Positions 43,584 to 53,098 of a stretch of 64,000 nt of DNA are shown piece by piece (positions within the stretch are counted from its first letter, which is position 1; every line of letters starts with the position of its first letter). The DNA lies in contig NZ_JSEP01000022.1 of the NCBI RefSeq assembly GCF_001624695.1, positions 1 to 64,000 of the forward strand. Reading direction: 5' to 3'. The notes under the pieces were generated by a model, which saw only the letters and a program-made list of their open reading frames with translations, searched no databases and was not told the DNA's origin. This DNA comes from Labrenzia sp. OB1 (GTDB lineage Bacteria > Pseudomonadota > Alphaproteobacteria > Rhizobiales > Stappiaceae). A program made the translations under genes and the position numbers.

Positions 43584-45085
43584 TGCTGGATGGTCTCCCG
43601 AGCGAAATTGTCATTGTCCGACGCAAGAACAACTGGGACGAAGAGACCCATATTCATGGCGTCTGGAAGATTGCCTATGCGGATTTCATGACCGCCTTGA
43701 TGGCGTTCTTCCTGGTGATGTGGCTGATCAATGTCACGGATGACAGCGTGCGCAAGGGTGTCGCGCAGTATTTCAATCCGGTCAAACTCGCGTCGACCGC
43801 GCCGAACCGCAAGGGTTTGAACGATCCGCAGGTCGATGGTGACACCAGCAACGACGGAACTAAACCCTTCAGCGGCAAGCTTGGCGGCTCGGAAGAACCT
43901 GTCGATCAGGACGCGAATTTCGGCGACGGGGAAAAATCCGGTCACAAGATCTTGGAAATGGAAGAGCTGCCGGAGCAGGGGGGGAACACCGCCAGCGGCC
44001 AGTTCACCCAGATCCATTCGGAATCGATCCTGTTTTCCGATCCTTATGCTGTTCTGGATACGCTGTCCGAAAAGATCCGCGTTTTGGATACGCTCGAAGC
44101 GAACCCTCTGGGCATAGGCTCCGGCCTGGAAAAGCATGAGGGAGTGCAGGGTGGACAGGCATACCGCGATCCATTCGATCCGCTCTATTGGCAATTCCGC
44201 CCCGGACGGGGCATTGACGGCACCGATCCTTTGTTGCGCGCGCATGCCCGTAAGGAAGAAAAGGGCCAGAGCGACGCCAAAGGAGCGGGACCGGCTGAAG
44301 TTCAACTGGGGGCAACGTCCGACGAGGATTTGCCGGGAGAGCCGTTGAGCGGACCATTGGCGGATGCCGCTGCCCGGAGCGGCGATCTGCAGCACACCTC
44401 TGGAAGCGGACCGGATGTCTTCGCCGAACTGGGTGAGGGGCCTCACGCAGATCCTTTCAAGAAAATGGACCCGGTTGTCGCCCATGTGACGGGGCTGTCG
44501 CTCCACAATGCTTCACGGGCGGTGGCTCAGGTCAGTACCGGTACGCAGGATGTGGATACCGGGATCGAGGTCATTGATCTGGAAGCCTCCGATGTGATTG
44601 TCGATGGCCTGTCGAGAGCAGAAATCCTTGTCGCACGTCTGACACGGATCCTTGAAGAGACGAAAGGTACCGTCCTTGAGGAGACCGCCGGTCAGATCAC
44701 CATTGTACGCGAAGGCGAGGGGGCTTTGATCAGTCTGACGGACGATCAGAACTTCGGCATGTTCGCCATAGGCTCCGCTGAACCCCGCCCGGAGCTGGTA
44801 AAACTGCTGGAACGGATCGGCAAGGTTATTTCGGAGATGCCCGGGCAGATCGTCATCAAAGGCCACACAGATGCCAGACCTTTCCGCAGCAAGTCCTACG
44901 ACAATTGGCGGTTGTCATCCTCGAGGGCTCACATGGCGCTTTACATGCTTACGCGCGGCGGTGTGTCCAAGGATCGCTTCGACCGGGTTGAAGGCTATGC
45001 CGACCGTCATCTGAAAGATCCGGAAGATCCCTTCGCGGCGGCAAACCGCCGGGTTGAGATCTATCTTCTGGAGGGAGTTGAATGA
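43583..45085 (+). CDS. motB: Flagellar stator protein MotB, long-insert form
   Basis: A 500-residue protein, far longer than the ~310-residue enteric MotB. The single helix contains the proton-carrying Asp34 (AYADFMTALMAFFLVMWLINV). About 300 residues of charged, low-complexity sequence separate it from the C-terminal OmpA/peptidoglycan-binding domain (PEPRPELVKLLERIGKVISEMPGQIVIKGHTDARPF...NWRLSSSRAHMALYML...EGYADRHL...NRRVEIYLL). With MotA (outside the window) it forms the stator. The long insert fits the Hyphomicrobiales motors that also use MotC. It overlaps motC by 4 bp. Confidence 0.95.
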   Translation: MLDGLPSEIVIVRRKNNWDEETHIHGVWKIAYADFMTALMAFFLVMWLINVTDDSVRKGVAQYFNPVKLASTAPNRKGLNDPQVDGDTSNDGTKPFSGKLGGSEEPVDQDANFGDGEKSGHKILEMEELPEQGGNTASGQFTQIHSESILFSDPYAVLDTLSEKIRVLDTLEANPLGIGSGLEKHEGVQGGQAYRDPFDPLYWQFRPGRGIDGTDPLLRAHARKEEKGQSDAKGAGPAEVQLGATSDEDLPGEPLSGPLADAAARSGDLQHTSGSGPDVFAELGEGPHADPFKKMDPVVAHVTGLSLHNASRAVAQVSTGTQDVDTGIEVIDLEASDVIVDGLSRAEILVARLTRILEETKGTVLEETAGQITIVREGEGALISLTDDQNFGMFAIGSAEPRPELVKLLERIGKVISEMPGQIVIKGHTDARPFRSKSYDNWRLSSSRAHMALYMLTRGGVSKDRFDRVEGYADRHLKDPEDPFAAANRRVEIYLLEGVE

Positions 45086-46305
45086 TGGGCCTCACGCAGC
45101 AGCAGACAACAGCGCTTTTCCGAGTTTTCATGACCATCCTGCTCGTTGCCGGATCGACTGTCATGGCGCGTTCGCAGAACGCCGGTGGCGGGCCTCTTCC
45201 CTATGAGCTCGTCAGGTCGCTGCAATCCCTTCAGGAGCAGGTCGCCCAGGGCAACAGCCACGCAACGGTTGCTCAAAGGTCGCTTCTTGCCAGGATGGAC
45301 GTGACGTTCGTCCAGATGCCGCCGGCAGTTTGGCAGGACCCCCGCAATGCGCGGGCGGCGGTCATCCACCTCCTCAGCGGCGGGCACCCTGATGTCATGC
45401 GATATCTTCTGGCGCTTGAGCCGGCCCCTTTGATCGACAGGAAGCTGATGGAAGCTTCCCTGGCCTATATCGAGGGGCGCGAGGAGGAGATGCAGGATCT
45501 TCTTGCCGACATCGATCCGCTCGATCTTCCCTCCGGTCTCGGCGGGCATGTGGCGCTGGTCAAGGCCGCGTCTTACATCCGAAGCGATCCGGCACGGGCG
45601 ATGGAACTGCTGCAGGTCGCCAGTCTGCTGATGCCCGGCACCCTGGTGGAGGAGGCGGCGCTTCGGCGGGAAGTCTTCGTTGCCGGCATCATGGGCGATG
45701 TCGACCATTTCCGGGTCCTGAGCACCCGCTATCTGCGCCGGTTCAGCAACTCGATCTATGCCGGCGATTTCCGCAGGCGCTTTGCACTGGCGATCGACAC
45801 GCTCGGCTTTGTCAAGAGTGAGGACAAGTTCGCGCTGATCGTGCCCATTCTGCACGAGTTTGACGCCGACTCCAGGCGCGGCCTTTACATGCGGCTTGCC
45901 CGTTCGGCGCTGCTTGCCGGGCATTTGAATGTAGCGCGCAAATCGACAGAAGAAGCCCTGATACTGGCCGTCGAAGGCACAAGGGAGAGAGAGATCCTCA
46001 AGATCTATTCGGCGGCGACACGGCTCGAGCCGGAGATGATCTCGGAAAACAGGGATCTGCTGTGGTCGGTCGACAAGAGTGCGCTTTCCTATGAAGACCT
46101 TGCACTCCTCGATGGGGTCTACACGGTGCTCAATTCCGTGCGCCATTTCCCTGAACCGCCGGAAAATGTGATCGGAGAATTCAACGTGGCGAGCAATATC
46201 GCCGATCCCGAGGACCGGTCCTGGGTCACGCCGGATATGAATCTGGCGGAGCGGCTCTTGCGCCGCACCGAGAAGTCTCTCGCAGCCATGGGAGAAGAAA
46301 AATGA
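45082..46305 (+). CDS. motC: Periplasmic motility protein MotC
   Basis: A 407-residue protein with a signal sequence near the N-terminus (FMTILLVAGSTVMARSQN). The body is helical with TPR-like repeats (RAAVIHLLSGGHPDVMRYLLAL, DPARAMELLQVASLLMPGTLVEEAALRREVF). It matches the MotC family of Sinorhizobium/Agrobacterium, which binds the periplasmic part of MotB. It lies between motB and fliK, with 4-bp overlaps on both sides, so translation is probably coupled. Confidence 0.92.
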   Translation: MMGLTQQQTTALFRVFMTILLVAGSTVMARSQNAGGGPLPYELVRSLQSLQEQVAQGNSHATVAQRSLLARMDVTFVQMPPAVWQDPRNARAAVIHLLSGGHPDVMRYLLALEPAPLIDRKLMEASLAYIEGREEEMQDLLADIDPLDLPSGLGGHVALVKAASYIRSDPARAMELLQVASLLMPGTLVEEAALRREVFVAGIMGDVDHFRVLSTRYLRRFSNSIYAGDFRRRFALAIDTLGFVKSEDKFALIVPILHEFDADSRRGLYMRLARSALLAGHLNVARKSTEEALILAVEGTREREILKIYSAATRLEPEMISENRDLLWSVDKSALSYEDLALLDGVYTVLNSVRHFPEPPENVIGEFNVASNIADPEDRSWVTPDMNLAERLLRRTEKSLAAMGEEK

Positions 46306-47636
46306 GCCTGAATACGCAAGCCTATGCACCGTCCGCACCACAGTCCGGAAAGTCGGCGGACGGCCGTGCCGCCGATGGCGGTCAATCCGCGCAGGAAACG
46401 GCGACAGAATTTCACTCGCTCATGCAGGGCATGAAAAAGGGCGATGCGGTTGGTGCCGGCGGTGGCAGGCAATCAGGAAAGCCAGGCGGCCAGGCGGAGG
46501 ACGGCAAGGGGGGCGCGCCGGAAGAATCCGCTGAGCCGCGGGCGGAAAGTGACGCAAAGCCGGACGGTGAAACGGCCAGAAAACCCGGTTTCATCTCCTT
46601 CACGACAAGCAATCTTGCCGACGCCCTGCGGCAGGTTTCCCAGAAGATCCTGTCAACTCCCGCAAATGGTGGTGACGGCACAGGATCGCAGACCGGCGGT
46701 GATCTGGTGCCGTCAGATCCGGAAGGTTCAGGCCAGCCTGCATCGCAAGCATCGACTGCCTTGCCGATCACTACAGTAATCGCCATCCCGGCAGATCAAA
46801 ATCGGCAGACCGCCGTTCCCGGGGCTCAGGATCAGGGTGGGCGGCTGCGCCAGCCTTTCGCGGGAGCACATGGAAAACCCGGATCGGGACTTGAGGCCGA
46901 GGGCGGTGCAAAGACCGGGTCGACCTCGCTGTTTTCGCAGTTCGGTGTCGAACCTGAACGTGTTTCGGACGCGGCGTCCGGAAGGTCCGCTGGACGGTCG
47001 ATGTTGCCGGAAGAAGCGGCGGGCACTGTCAAGATATTGCGTCAGGAAACCCATTTCGCGCCCAATATGCGGCTGTCGCCCGTACAGCAGGTTGGAAACC
47101 AGATTGTTTCCGCAATGAAGGATTTGCCTTCAGGACCCGGGGCGCAGCAGGCGGGTCTGTCCGCGAGGGCGGAAGGGCCGGTCCTCAAAACCCTGGATAT
47201 CCAGCTTACGCCGCATGAACTGGGCAGCGTGAAGGTCTCTCTCCGGATGGTCGGCGACTCGGTCGAGGTGACTATGGTTGCCAGCAAGGCGCAAACCGCC
47301 GAGCTGCTGAAGCAGGACAGGCAGTTGCTCGATCAGATGCTGCGAGTGACCGGCGTCAAGGCGGATGCGATTACCGTTCAGGCCGCCGACGACCGTCCGG
47401 CGATGCACACCGGAGCTTCCGCGAACAGCCAGTCGGCAACAGGACAAAACGGTTCCGGTGACGGTCAGGCCGAGTCTTTCAATGGCGGCGGATCCGAACA
47501 GCAGAACAACCGGTCGGGTCGAAACGATCCCGAGGGTTCATATCAGGCCAACGAGGCCAATGTGATCGAAACAACTGAGGGGGCAGGTCGTGAAAACGCT
47601 TCTGACATCAGCCTTTCTGACGGCATCTATCTTTAG
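46302..47636 (+). CDS. fliK: Flagellar hook-length control protein FliK (MotD)
   Basis: A 444-residue protein. The first ~290 residues are low-complexity, rich in Gly, Ser, Gln, Pro and Glu, as expected of the ruler part. The C-terminal Flg_hook domain shows LKTLDIQLTPHELGSVKVSLRMVGDSVEVTMVASKAQTAELLKQDRQLLDQMLRVTGVKAD. The protein in this position was named MotD in Sinorhizobium and later recognised as FliK. Its last 47 bases overlap the start of the next gene in a different frame. Confidence 0.93.
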   Translation: MSLNTQAYAPSAPQSGKSADGRAADGGQSAQETATEFHSLMQGMKKGDAVGAGGGRQSGKPGGQAEDGKGGAPEESAEPRAESDAKPDGETARKPGFISFTTSNLADALRQVSQKILSTPANGGDGTGSQTGGDLVPSDPEGSGQPASQASTALPITTVIAIPADQNRQTAVPGAQDQGGRLRQPFAGAHGKPGSGLEAEGGAKTGSTSLFSQFGVEPERVSDAASGRSAGRSMLPEEAAGTVKILRQETHFAPNMRLSPVQQVGNQIVSAMKDLPSGPGAQQAGLSARAEGPVLKTLDIQLTPHELGSVKVSLRMVGDSVEVTMVASKAQTAELLKQDRQLLDQMLRVTGVKADAITVQAADDRPAMHTGASANSQSATGQNGSGDGQAESFNGGGSEQQNNRSGRNDPEGSYQANEANVIETTEGAGRENASDISLSDGIYL

Positions 47637-48168
47637 CGGCGTGCTGACGGCCAGCCTTCCGGCAGCCGGCGAGGTACAAAACGTCTGCGAACGGGAAATG
47701 ATTGCCGCGGCGCAAAAATACCGGGTGCCGCTCGGCGTGCTCTATGCCGTGGGCTTGACCGAAACCGGGCGACGCAACTCTCTCTATCCCTTCGCCCTGA
47801 ACATAGAGGGGAAATCTGTCTTCCCGCCCAGCCGGCGGGCCGCCAGGCAGGACTTTCTCAAGGCGCGCAAGCATGGCAAGAAGCTGATCGATATCGGCTG
47901 CATGCAGATCAATCATCATTATCACGGAAAGAAGTTCCGGTCGGTCGATCACATGCTCGAACCGCGCGCCAATGTGCAATATGCCGCCCGTTTCCTGAAA
48001 GACCTGAGAAGCAGGCAGGGGTCCTGGACGATGGCTGTTGCCAGATATCATGCCGGCCCGAACAATGATCCGGCACAAAAGCGCTATGTCTGTACGGTGA
48101 TCAGAAACATGGTTGCTTCCGGATTCGGTCACTGGACCAAAAACTCCAGGCAGTTCTGCAACGCTTGA
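47590..48168 (+). CDS. Lytic transglycosylase (SLT domain), probably flagellar
   Basis: 192 residues from GTG 47590, with a GAGGGGGCAGG stretch just upstream. A signal peptide ends near residue 28 (ASLPAAGEV). The goose-lysozyme-like SLT domain has the catalytic Glu58 in AVGLTETGRRNS, GCMQINHHYHGKKF and ARYHAGPN. It would cut peptidoglycan to let the rod pass, like SltF or PleA. Position at the end of the fliF-fliK unit and before flgE supports a flagellar role. The start is inside fliK, so the two are translationally linked. Confidence 0.88.
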   Translation: MKTLLTSAFLTASIFSGVLTASLPAAGEVQNVCEREMIAAAQKYRVPLGVLYAVGLTETGRRNSLYPFALNIEGKSVFPPSRRAARQDFLKARKHGKKLIDIGCMQINHHYHGKKFRSVDHMLEPRANVQYAARFLKDLRSRQGSWTMAVARYHAGPNNDPAQKRYVCTVIRNMVASGFGHWTKNSRQFCNA

Positions 48169-48176
48169 ACGGTCAC

Positions 48177-48209
48177 CATTGGCATCTTCGGGTGCCAATG
48201 CGTTTTTTT
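48177..48209 (+). terminator. Rho-independent terminator after the transglycosylase
   Basis: CATTGGCATC / GGTGCCAATG (one T-G pair) around TTCG, then a run of seven T. An A/T-rich stretch (48210-48270) follows. Confidence 0.88.
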
Positions 48210-48274
48210 ATTTCAAAAGATAAAATTTTATATAATTAAGTATCTGAATATAAAGAATAAATATTTTCGAACAA

Positions 48275-48291
48275 CAGCTTCGCGCAAGTTA
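48275..48291 (+). promoter_or_regulatory. Flagellar motif upstream of flgE
   Basis: CAGCTT-CGCGC-AAGTTA, ending 47 bp before flgE, just after the A/T-rich stretch. Confidence 0.55.
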
Positions 48292-48337
48292 TGTGGGCTT
48301 CACTGTGTCCAGTTGATCTGGAAACAGGAGACCTGTC

Positions 48338-49627
48338 ATGGGCCTTTTCGGAGTAATGCGCACAGGCGTTTCAGGCATGAATGCGCAATCTAGCAAACTC
48401 GGCACGGTTGCCGACAATATCGCCAATTCCAGCACCACCGGCTACAAGCGGGCGATGACGGAGTTTTCCTCCCTGGTGCTTTCGCAAGGGTCCGGGACCT
48501 ATAACTCCGGGGGCGTTCAGGCGCATACCAAATACGCCATAACGGATCAGGGCGCGCGGTCCTATACGACATCCAGTCTCGACCTTGCCGTCAGCGGCAA
48601 CGGATTTTTCATTGTCTCCACCGGAACAGACGGGGCCTCGCAGCAGGCGCTGACCCGCGCCGGATCCTTCGTGCCGGACGGGGAAGGGTATCTCGTCAAC
48701 ACGGCGGGTTACTATCTGCAGGGGTATCCGATTGCCGACGGTTCGGACCCGGCGCTGGTGGCCAACGGTCTCGGCGGCCTGGAGCCGATCAATATCTCGC
48801 AGAACAAACTTGAATCGACGCCGACGAGCAGGGCGACGCTCTACACGAACGTATCCGAGGATGCGACGATCGTGGCCGGTGCCAACCTTCCCTCCGTCGA
48901 CTTTGCGTCGGCGGCGACGGTCGATTATTCCCATAAGACGTCGCTAATCGTCTACGACAACCTCGGCAACGAGGTGAAGCTGGATCTCTATTATTCCAAG
49001 ACAAGCGACGGTCCTCCGACGTCTGACTGGGAAGTTTCGGTATTCGACTCGGCGGATTCCACAGACGGTGGATTTCCCTATGCCAACCCGCCGCTGAACA
49101 CAGAGACCCTGAACTTCGACACCACAACGGGCGATCTTGCGGGGGCCAGTGCCACCACGATCAACGTCGCGGTGCCAAACGGCGGCACTTTCGATATCGA
49201 TCTGGCCGACTCAACCTATCTGAATTCCGATTTCGAGGTCACGACCGTCGATACGGACGGCAATGCACCGAGCTCCGTCGAGGGTGTCGAATTCTCGGAC
49301 GACGGTACGCTTTTCGCGGTTTACGAGAACGGCGACCGCCGGGCGCTCTACAAGATCCCGTTGGCGGATGTCCCGAGCCCGGACAAACTCGATCCCTTGA
49401 GCGGCAACATCTACCGGCCGTCCTTCGAGTCCGGTGAAGTGCGTGTCGGTTTCCCGGGAGAGGCCGGGATGGGCGATCTTGAAGTGGGCGCGCTGGAAAG
49501 CTCGAACGTGGATCTGGCGAGCGAGCTGACTTCGATGATCGAATCCCAGCGCACGTACACAGCCAATTCCCAGGTGTTCAAGGCAGGTTCCGATCTGCTG
49601 CAGGAACTCGTGAATCTGGCCCGATAA
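48338..49627 (+). CDS. flgE: Flagellar hook protein FlgE
   Basis: A 429-residue protein with AGGAG upstream. The N-terminus MGLFGVMRTGVSGMNAQSSKLGTVADNIANSSTTGYKRAMTEF is the hook signature. DLAVSGNGFFIV, a variable middle (SLIVYDNLGNEVKLDLYYSKT) and the C-terminus LEVGALESSNVDLASELTSMIESQRTYTANSQVFKAGSDLLQELVNLAR follow. It polymerises into the hook. It heads the unit flgE-flgK-flgL-flaF-flbT-flgD-fliQ. Confidence 0.97.
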   Translation: MGLFGVMRTGVSGMNAQSSKLGTVADNIANSSTTGYKRAMTEFSSLVLSQGSGTYNSGGVQAHTKYAITDQGARSYTTSSLDLAVSGNGFFIVSTGTDGASQQALTRAGSFVPDGEGYLVNTAGYYLQGYPIADGSDPALVANGLGGLEPINISQNKLESTPTSRATLYTNVSEDATIVAGANLPSVDFASAATVDYSHKTSLIVYDNLGNEVKLDLYYSKTSDGPPTSDWEVSVFDSADSTDGGFPYANPPLNTETLNFDTTTGDLAGASATTINVAVPNGGTFDIDLADSTYLNSDFEVTTVDTDGNAPSSVEGVEFSDDGTLFAVYENGDRRALYKIPLADVPSPDKLDPLSGNIYRPSFESGEVRVGFPGEAGMGDLEVGALESSNVDLASELTSMIESQRTYTANSQVFKAGSDLLQELVNLAR

Positions 49628-49670
49628 ACCCCAGTAGGTCTATTGGCCTGTTAACCGGAAAGTTGTTGTC

Positions 49671-51158
49671 ATGAGCCTGTCCGTCGCATTGCAGGTTGCC
49701 CAGTCCGCACTGGCAGCCCGCCAGTCAGAATCCGCGGTCATCTCCCGAAATATCGCGGGCGCACAAGATCCAGGGTTCTCCCGTAAATCCGTGGTACTGA
49801 GCCAGATCTACAGCTCGAACGGCCAGTCCGGCGGTGTGCGTGTAGACGGTATCGTCCGGGTGACGGACAGTGCTCTGTATTCGTCTCTTCTTTCGTCGAC
49901 GTCCGTCGGCAGTTCCCAGGACGCCATCCTGAACGGCCTGACCAGAATGTCCGAGACGATAAACGACACTCAGCTTGAGATGTCTCCGGCTGCGATGCTG
50001 GGGGATCTGCAGCTTTCCCTGCAGAATTTCGCGTCTGATCCGAACAACACCATTCTGGCCCAGGACGTTCTGCAATCCGCCAAGGATATGGCCTCCACCC
50101 TGCAGTCCGGTTCCGCTCTCGTACAGGAGGTGCGCGCGAATGCGGACACCGATATGGCGGGCTCGGTCCGGCAGATCAACAATCTCCTCGGTCAGTTGGA
50201 GGATCTGAACACGGTCATCGTGAAGGGCACCCAGTCCGGTGCCGATGTGACCGATGCCCTTGACAGCCGCGATCAGATCCTTCTGGCGCTGTCGGAGGAA
50301 ATCGGCATCACGACACTCGATCGCGCCGATGGCGATGTCGTCGTTTACACAGACAGCGGTGTGACCCTGTTTGAGACCAGCGCGCGTGAGGTGAGGTTCG
50401 AGCCAACACTGGTTTACGATGCGACGACTGTCGGCAATGCAGTGTTCATCGATGGTGTTCCGGTGGCTGGCCCGGGTGCGATGATGCCGATCAGTTCCGG
50501 GCGTTTGCACGGGTTGGCGGAACTTCGCGACGATGTCGCCGTGACCTACCAGAACCAGCTCGACGAAGTTGCCCGCGGCCTGATCGAAGCCTTCGCCGAA
50601 AGCGATCAGAGCGGCGGCGGGCCGGATCAGGCCGGCCTGTTCACCTGGGCGGGCGCACCTGCCGTGCCGGCGACAAGTACACTGGTTACCGGGTTGGCGG
50701 CACAGATCGAGGTCAACGCCAATGCGGATCCCGATCTCGGCGGCAGCCTCGACAGAATCCGGGACGGCGGTATCTCCAATCCGGCAGATCCCGACTACAA
50801 TTACAACCCTTCAGGCGCGGCCGGATTTTCCGATCGCCTTCAGGAACTGGTTTCCGCATTCGACCAGGACAGGGTCTTTGACGGCGGCGTCGAGCTCGAC
50901 CCGTCAGACAGCTTGAGCGGATTTGCGGCATCGTCCGTCAGCTGGCTTGAAAGCGGCCGCAAGACCATGACCAGCAATGTTGAAGTGCAGGCAGTGATTC
51001 TCGGCCGCACGGCGGAAAATCTGGACAACAAGACCGGCGTCAACATCGACGAGGAAATGACGCTGTTGCTTGACATCGAACGCTCCTATTCGGCAGCGAC
51101 GCGGCTCATTTCAGCCGTCGACGCAATGTTCGAAGATCTCTTGGCCGCAGCGAGGTAA
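49671..51158 (+). CDS. flgK: Flagellar hook-associated protein 1, FlgK
   Basis: A 495-residue protein starting MSLSVALQVAQSALAARQSESAVISRNIAGAQDPGFSRKSVVL, the FlgK-type N-terminus. The C-terminus (NVEVQAVILGRTAENLDNKTGVNIDEEMTLLLDIERSYSAATRLISAVDAMFEDLLAAAR) is the conserved coiled-coil end. It joins the hook to the filament together with FlgL, whose gene starts 4 bp later. Confidence 0.95.
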   Translation: MSLSVALQVAQSALAARQSESAVISRNIAGAQDPGFSRKSVVLSQIYSSNGQSGGVRVDGIVRVTDSALYSSLLSSTSVGSSQDAILNGLTRMSETINDTQLEMSPAAMLGDLQLSLQNFASDPNNTILAQDVLQSAKDMASTLQSGSALVQEVRANADTDMAGSVRQINNLLGQLEDLNTVIVKGTQSGADVTDALDSRDQILLALSEEIGITTLDRADGDVVVYTDSGVTLFETSAREVRFEPTLVYDATTVGNAVFIDGVPVAGPGAMMPISSGRLHGLAELRDDVAVTYQNQLDEVARGLIEAFAESDQSGGGPDQAGLFTWAGAPAVPATSTLVTGLAAQIEVNANADPDLGGSLDRIRDGGISNPADPDYNYNPSGAAGFSDRLQELVSAFDQDRVFDGGVELDPSDSLSGFAASSVSWLESGRKTMTSNVEVQAVILGRTAENLDNKTGVNIDEEMTLLLDIERSYSAATRLISAVDAMFEDLLAAAR

Positions 51159-51162
51159 CGTC

Positions 51163-52209
51163 ATGAAAACCACCCATATCTCCACGATTTCATTCGCAAA
51201 CTCCTCACGCCAGCAACTCATGAGTCAGGCGAATCTGGTCAACAAGCTCAGTATTGAAATGTCGTCCGGGCGCAAGTTCGACGTCGGTCTGGATCTCGGG
51301 TCGCGGACCGGCGAAAGCGTCTCCCTGCGGGCGGAATTCCATTTTCTGAACGGCATCGTCGATACCAATGCGCTGACGGCGTCGCGGCTGGATGTCAGCC
51401 AGGCGGCGATGAGCGACATGCTCGGCGATGCTCAAGGTTTTCTGAGCACGCTCATAGCACTGCGCGAAGATGGCGGCAGTGCTGAGATCGTCCAGTCAGA
51501 CGCCCAGGGCAGCATGGAACTGCTGGTGTCGCGGTTGAACACACAGTTGAACGGCAACTTCGTGTTTGCCGGGATCAATTCCGATCAGGAGCCTGTCGCT
51601 GACTATCTCGACCCCGCATCGCCGAACAAACTGGCCGCTGACGCAGCCTTTTTCGCCGAATTCGGGATCACGCAGTCTGACCCTGCTGTTTCAGCCATCA
51701 CTCCAGCGGCAATGGACGCCTATCTGAACGGGGCCTTTGACGCTTTGTTCCAGGATCCTGCCTGGGGGACGGACTGGTCGGGTGCTTCAGACAGCGTCAC
51801 TGTCAGCCGGATCTCGGCCAGCGAGACAGTCAACAGCTCCGTGAGCGCCAACGAACAGGCCTTCCGGGATCTGGCGCAGGCCTACACGCTGATGGCGGAT
51901 CTCGGCAACGAGAATCTGGATCAGGGCACCTACAAGCAGGTGTTGAACAAGGCAATTGAAAAGCTCGGTAACGGTATCGCCGGTGTGACCAGCGCGATGG
52001 GGAAACTCGGCAACGTGCAGGAGCAGGTCAATCTGGCGAGCGACCGGCTGCAAGTCCAGACAGATATCCTGAACAGCCGCATCAATGATCTGGAAAATGT
52101 GAATCCGGAGGAAACGTCGGTTCGCCTGAACACTGCGCTGACCCAGTTGGAGACGACCTATGCTGTCACCGCCCGCATGCAGGGCCTCAGCATACTCAAC
52201 TACATCTGA
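51163..52209 (+). CDS. flgL: Flagellar hook-associated protein 3, FlgL
   Basis: 348 residues from ATG 51163 (MKTTHISTISFANSSRQQLMSQ), directly after flgK. The N-terminal helices contain NKLSIEMSSGRKFDVGLDLG, the middle LNTQLNGNFVFAGINSDQEPV is typical of FlgL, and the C-terminus (LQVQTDILNSRINDLENVNPEETSVRLNTALTQLETTYAVTARMQGLSILNYI) is flagellin-like. It forms the second hook-filament junction ring. Confidence 0.95.
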   Translation: MKTTHISTISFANSSRQQLMSQANLVNKLSIEMSSGRKFDVGLDLGSRTGESVSLRAEFHFLNGIVDTNALTASRLDVSQAAMSDMLGDAQGFLSTLIALREDGGSAEIVQSDAQGSMELLVSRLNTQLNGNFVFAGINSDQEPVADYLDPASPNKLAADAAFFAEFGITQSDPAVSAITPAAMDAYLNGAFDALFQDPAWGTDWSGASDSVTVSRISASETVNSSVSANEQAFRDLAQAYTLMADLGNENLDQGTYKQVLNKAIEKLGNGIAGVTSAMGKLGNVQEQVNLASDRLQVQTDILNSRINDLENVNPEETSVRLNTALTQLETTYAVTARMQGLSILNYI

Positions 52210-52260
52210 TCATGTCCAAGTGTCTGACATCGATAGTAAATACGAACCTGGAGAGGGCCC

Positions 52261-52611
52261 ATGTACAACTTGTCCTATGCTGAGGTCATGGATGATCTCT
52301 GCGGCGATCAACGGTTGAACGAACATGAGGCGATGACGATCGTCATCGAAAAGCTGAACAACGCCAGCGAACTGGGAATCCGCTCGCCGGAAGCCGTGGA
52401 GGCGCTGTTCTATACCCGGCGCCTGTGGAGCTATTTCATGGAACAACTCGCCGACGACGGCAACGAGCTGCCTGTCGAAACGCGGGCGAATCTCATTTCC
52501 ATCGGAATCTGGGTCCTGAAGGAAGCGGAGGCCCTGCGCCAGTGGCAGCAGGAGGACTTCGCCGACATCATTCAAATCAACTCCATCATCCGCGACAGTC
52601 TGGACGGTTAA
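52261..52611 (+). CDS. flaF: Flagellar biosynthesis regulator FlaF
   Basis: A 116-residue helical protein with the FlaF family pattern: EHEAMTIVIEKLNNASELGIRSPEAVEALFYTRRLWSYFMEQLADDGNELPVETRANLISIGIWVLKEAEALR. In alphaproteobacteria FlaF promotes flagellin synthesis and opposes FlbT. Its gene sits 4 bp before flbT, the usual pairing. Confidence 0.94.
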   Translation: MYNLSYAEVMDDLCGDQRLNEHEAMTIVIEKLNNASELGIRSPEAVEALFYTRRLWSYFMEQLADDGNELPVETRANLISIGIWVLKEAEALRQWQQEDFADIIQINSIIRDSLDG

Positions 52612-52615
52612 CCTC

Positions 52616-53086
52616 ATGAAAATCGGATTGAAAGCGGGCGAACGCCTGTTCCTCAACGGTGCGGTGATCCGGGCCGAACGCAAGACAAGCATCGAACTGC
52701 TGAACGACGCGGTGTTTCTGCTGGAAGCGCACATCCTGCAGCCCGAAGAGGCAACAACGCCTTTGCGGCAACTCTATTTCATTCTGCAGACCGTGATCAT
52801 GGATCCGGCCTCGGCACCCGCCGTGCAAGACATGTTTCATCTGGTGCTCACGTCGGTGAGGGGAGCCTTTTCGTCGAAAGAGGTTCTGGACCAGTTGAAT
52901 GAGGTGGAGACCCTCGCCGGGTCCGAACGCTGGTTCGAGGCGATGAAGATTGTTCGGGGCCTTTATCCCGTCGAGGCGAGCCTGATGGTCGCCGAAAAAC
53001 GCAACGAAGTGCAGTCCGCAAGGTCGGTGCCTTCGGCTTCTGCCGGAAACAAATATCGCCAAGGCCCGCTACTGGCCGTCGTTTAA
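52616..53086 (+). CDS. flbT: Flagellin translation repressor FlbT
   Basis: A 156-residue protein starting MKIGLKAGERLFLNGAVIRAERKTSIELLNDAVFLLEAHILQPEEATTPLRQLYFILQTVIMDP, the FlbT signature. In Caulobacter FlbT binds the 5' leader of flagellin mRNA and lowers its stability or translation until hook assembly is complete. The structured leader found before the flagellin gene in this window is a plausible target. flgD follows after 12 bp. Confidence 0.95.
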   Translation: MKIGLKAGERLFLNGAVIRAERKTSIELLNDAVFLLEAHILQPEEATTPLRQLYFILQTVIMDPASAPAVQDMFHLVLTSVRGAFSSKEVLDQLNEVETLAGSERWFEAMKIVRGLYPVEASLMVAEKRNEVQSARSVPSASAGNKYRQGPLLAVV

Positions 53087-53098
53087 AGGAGAAACAGC

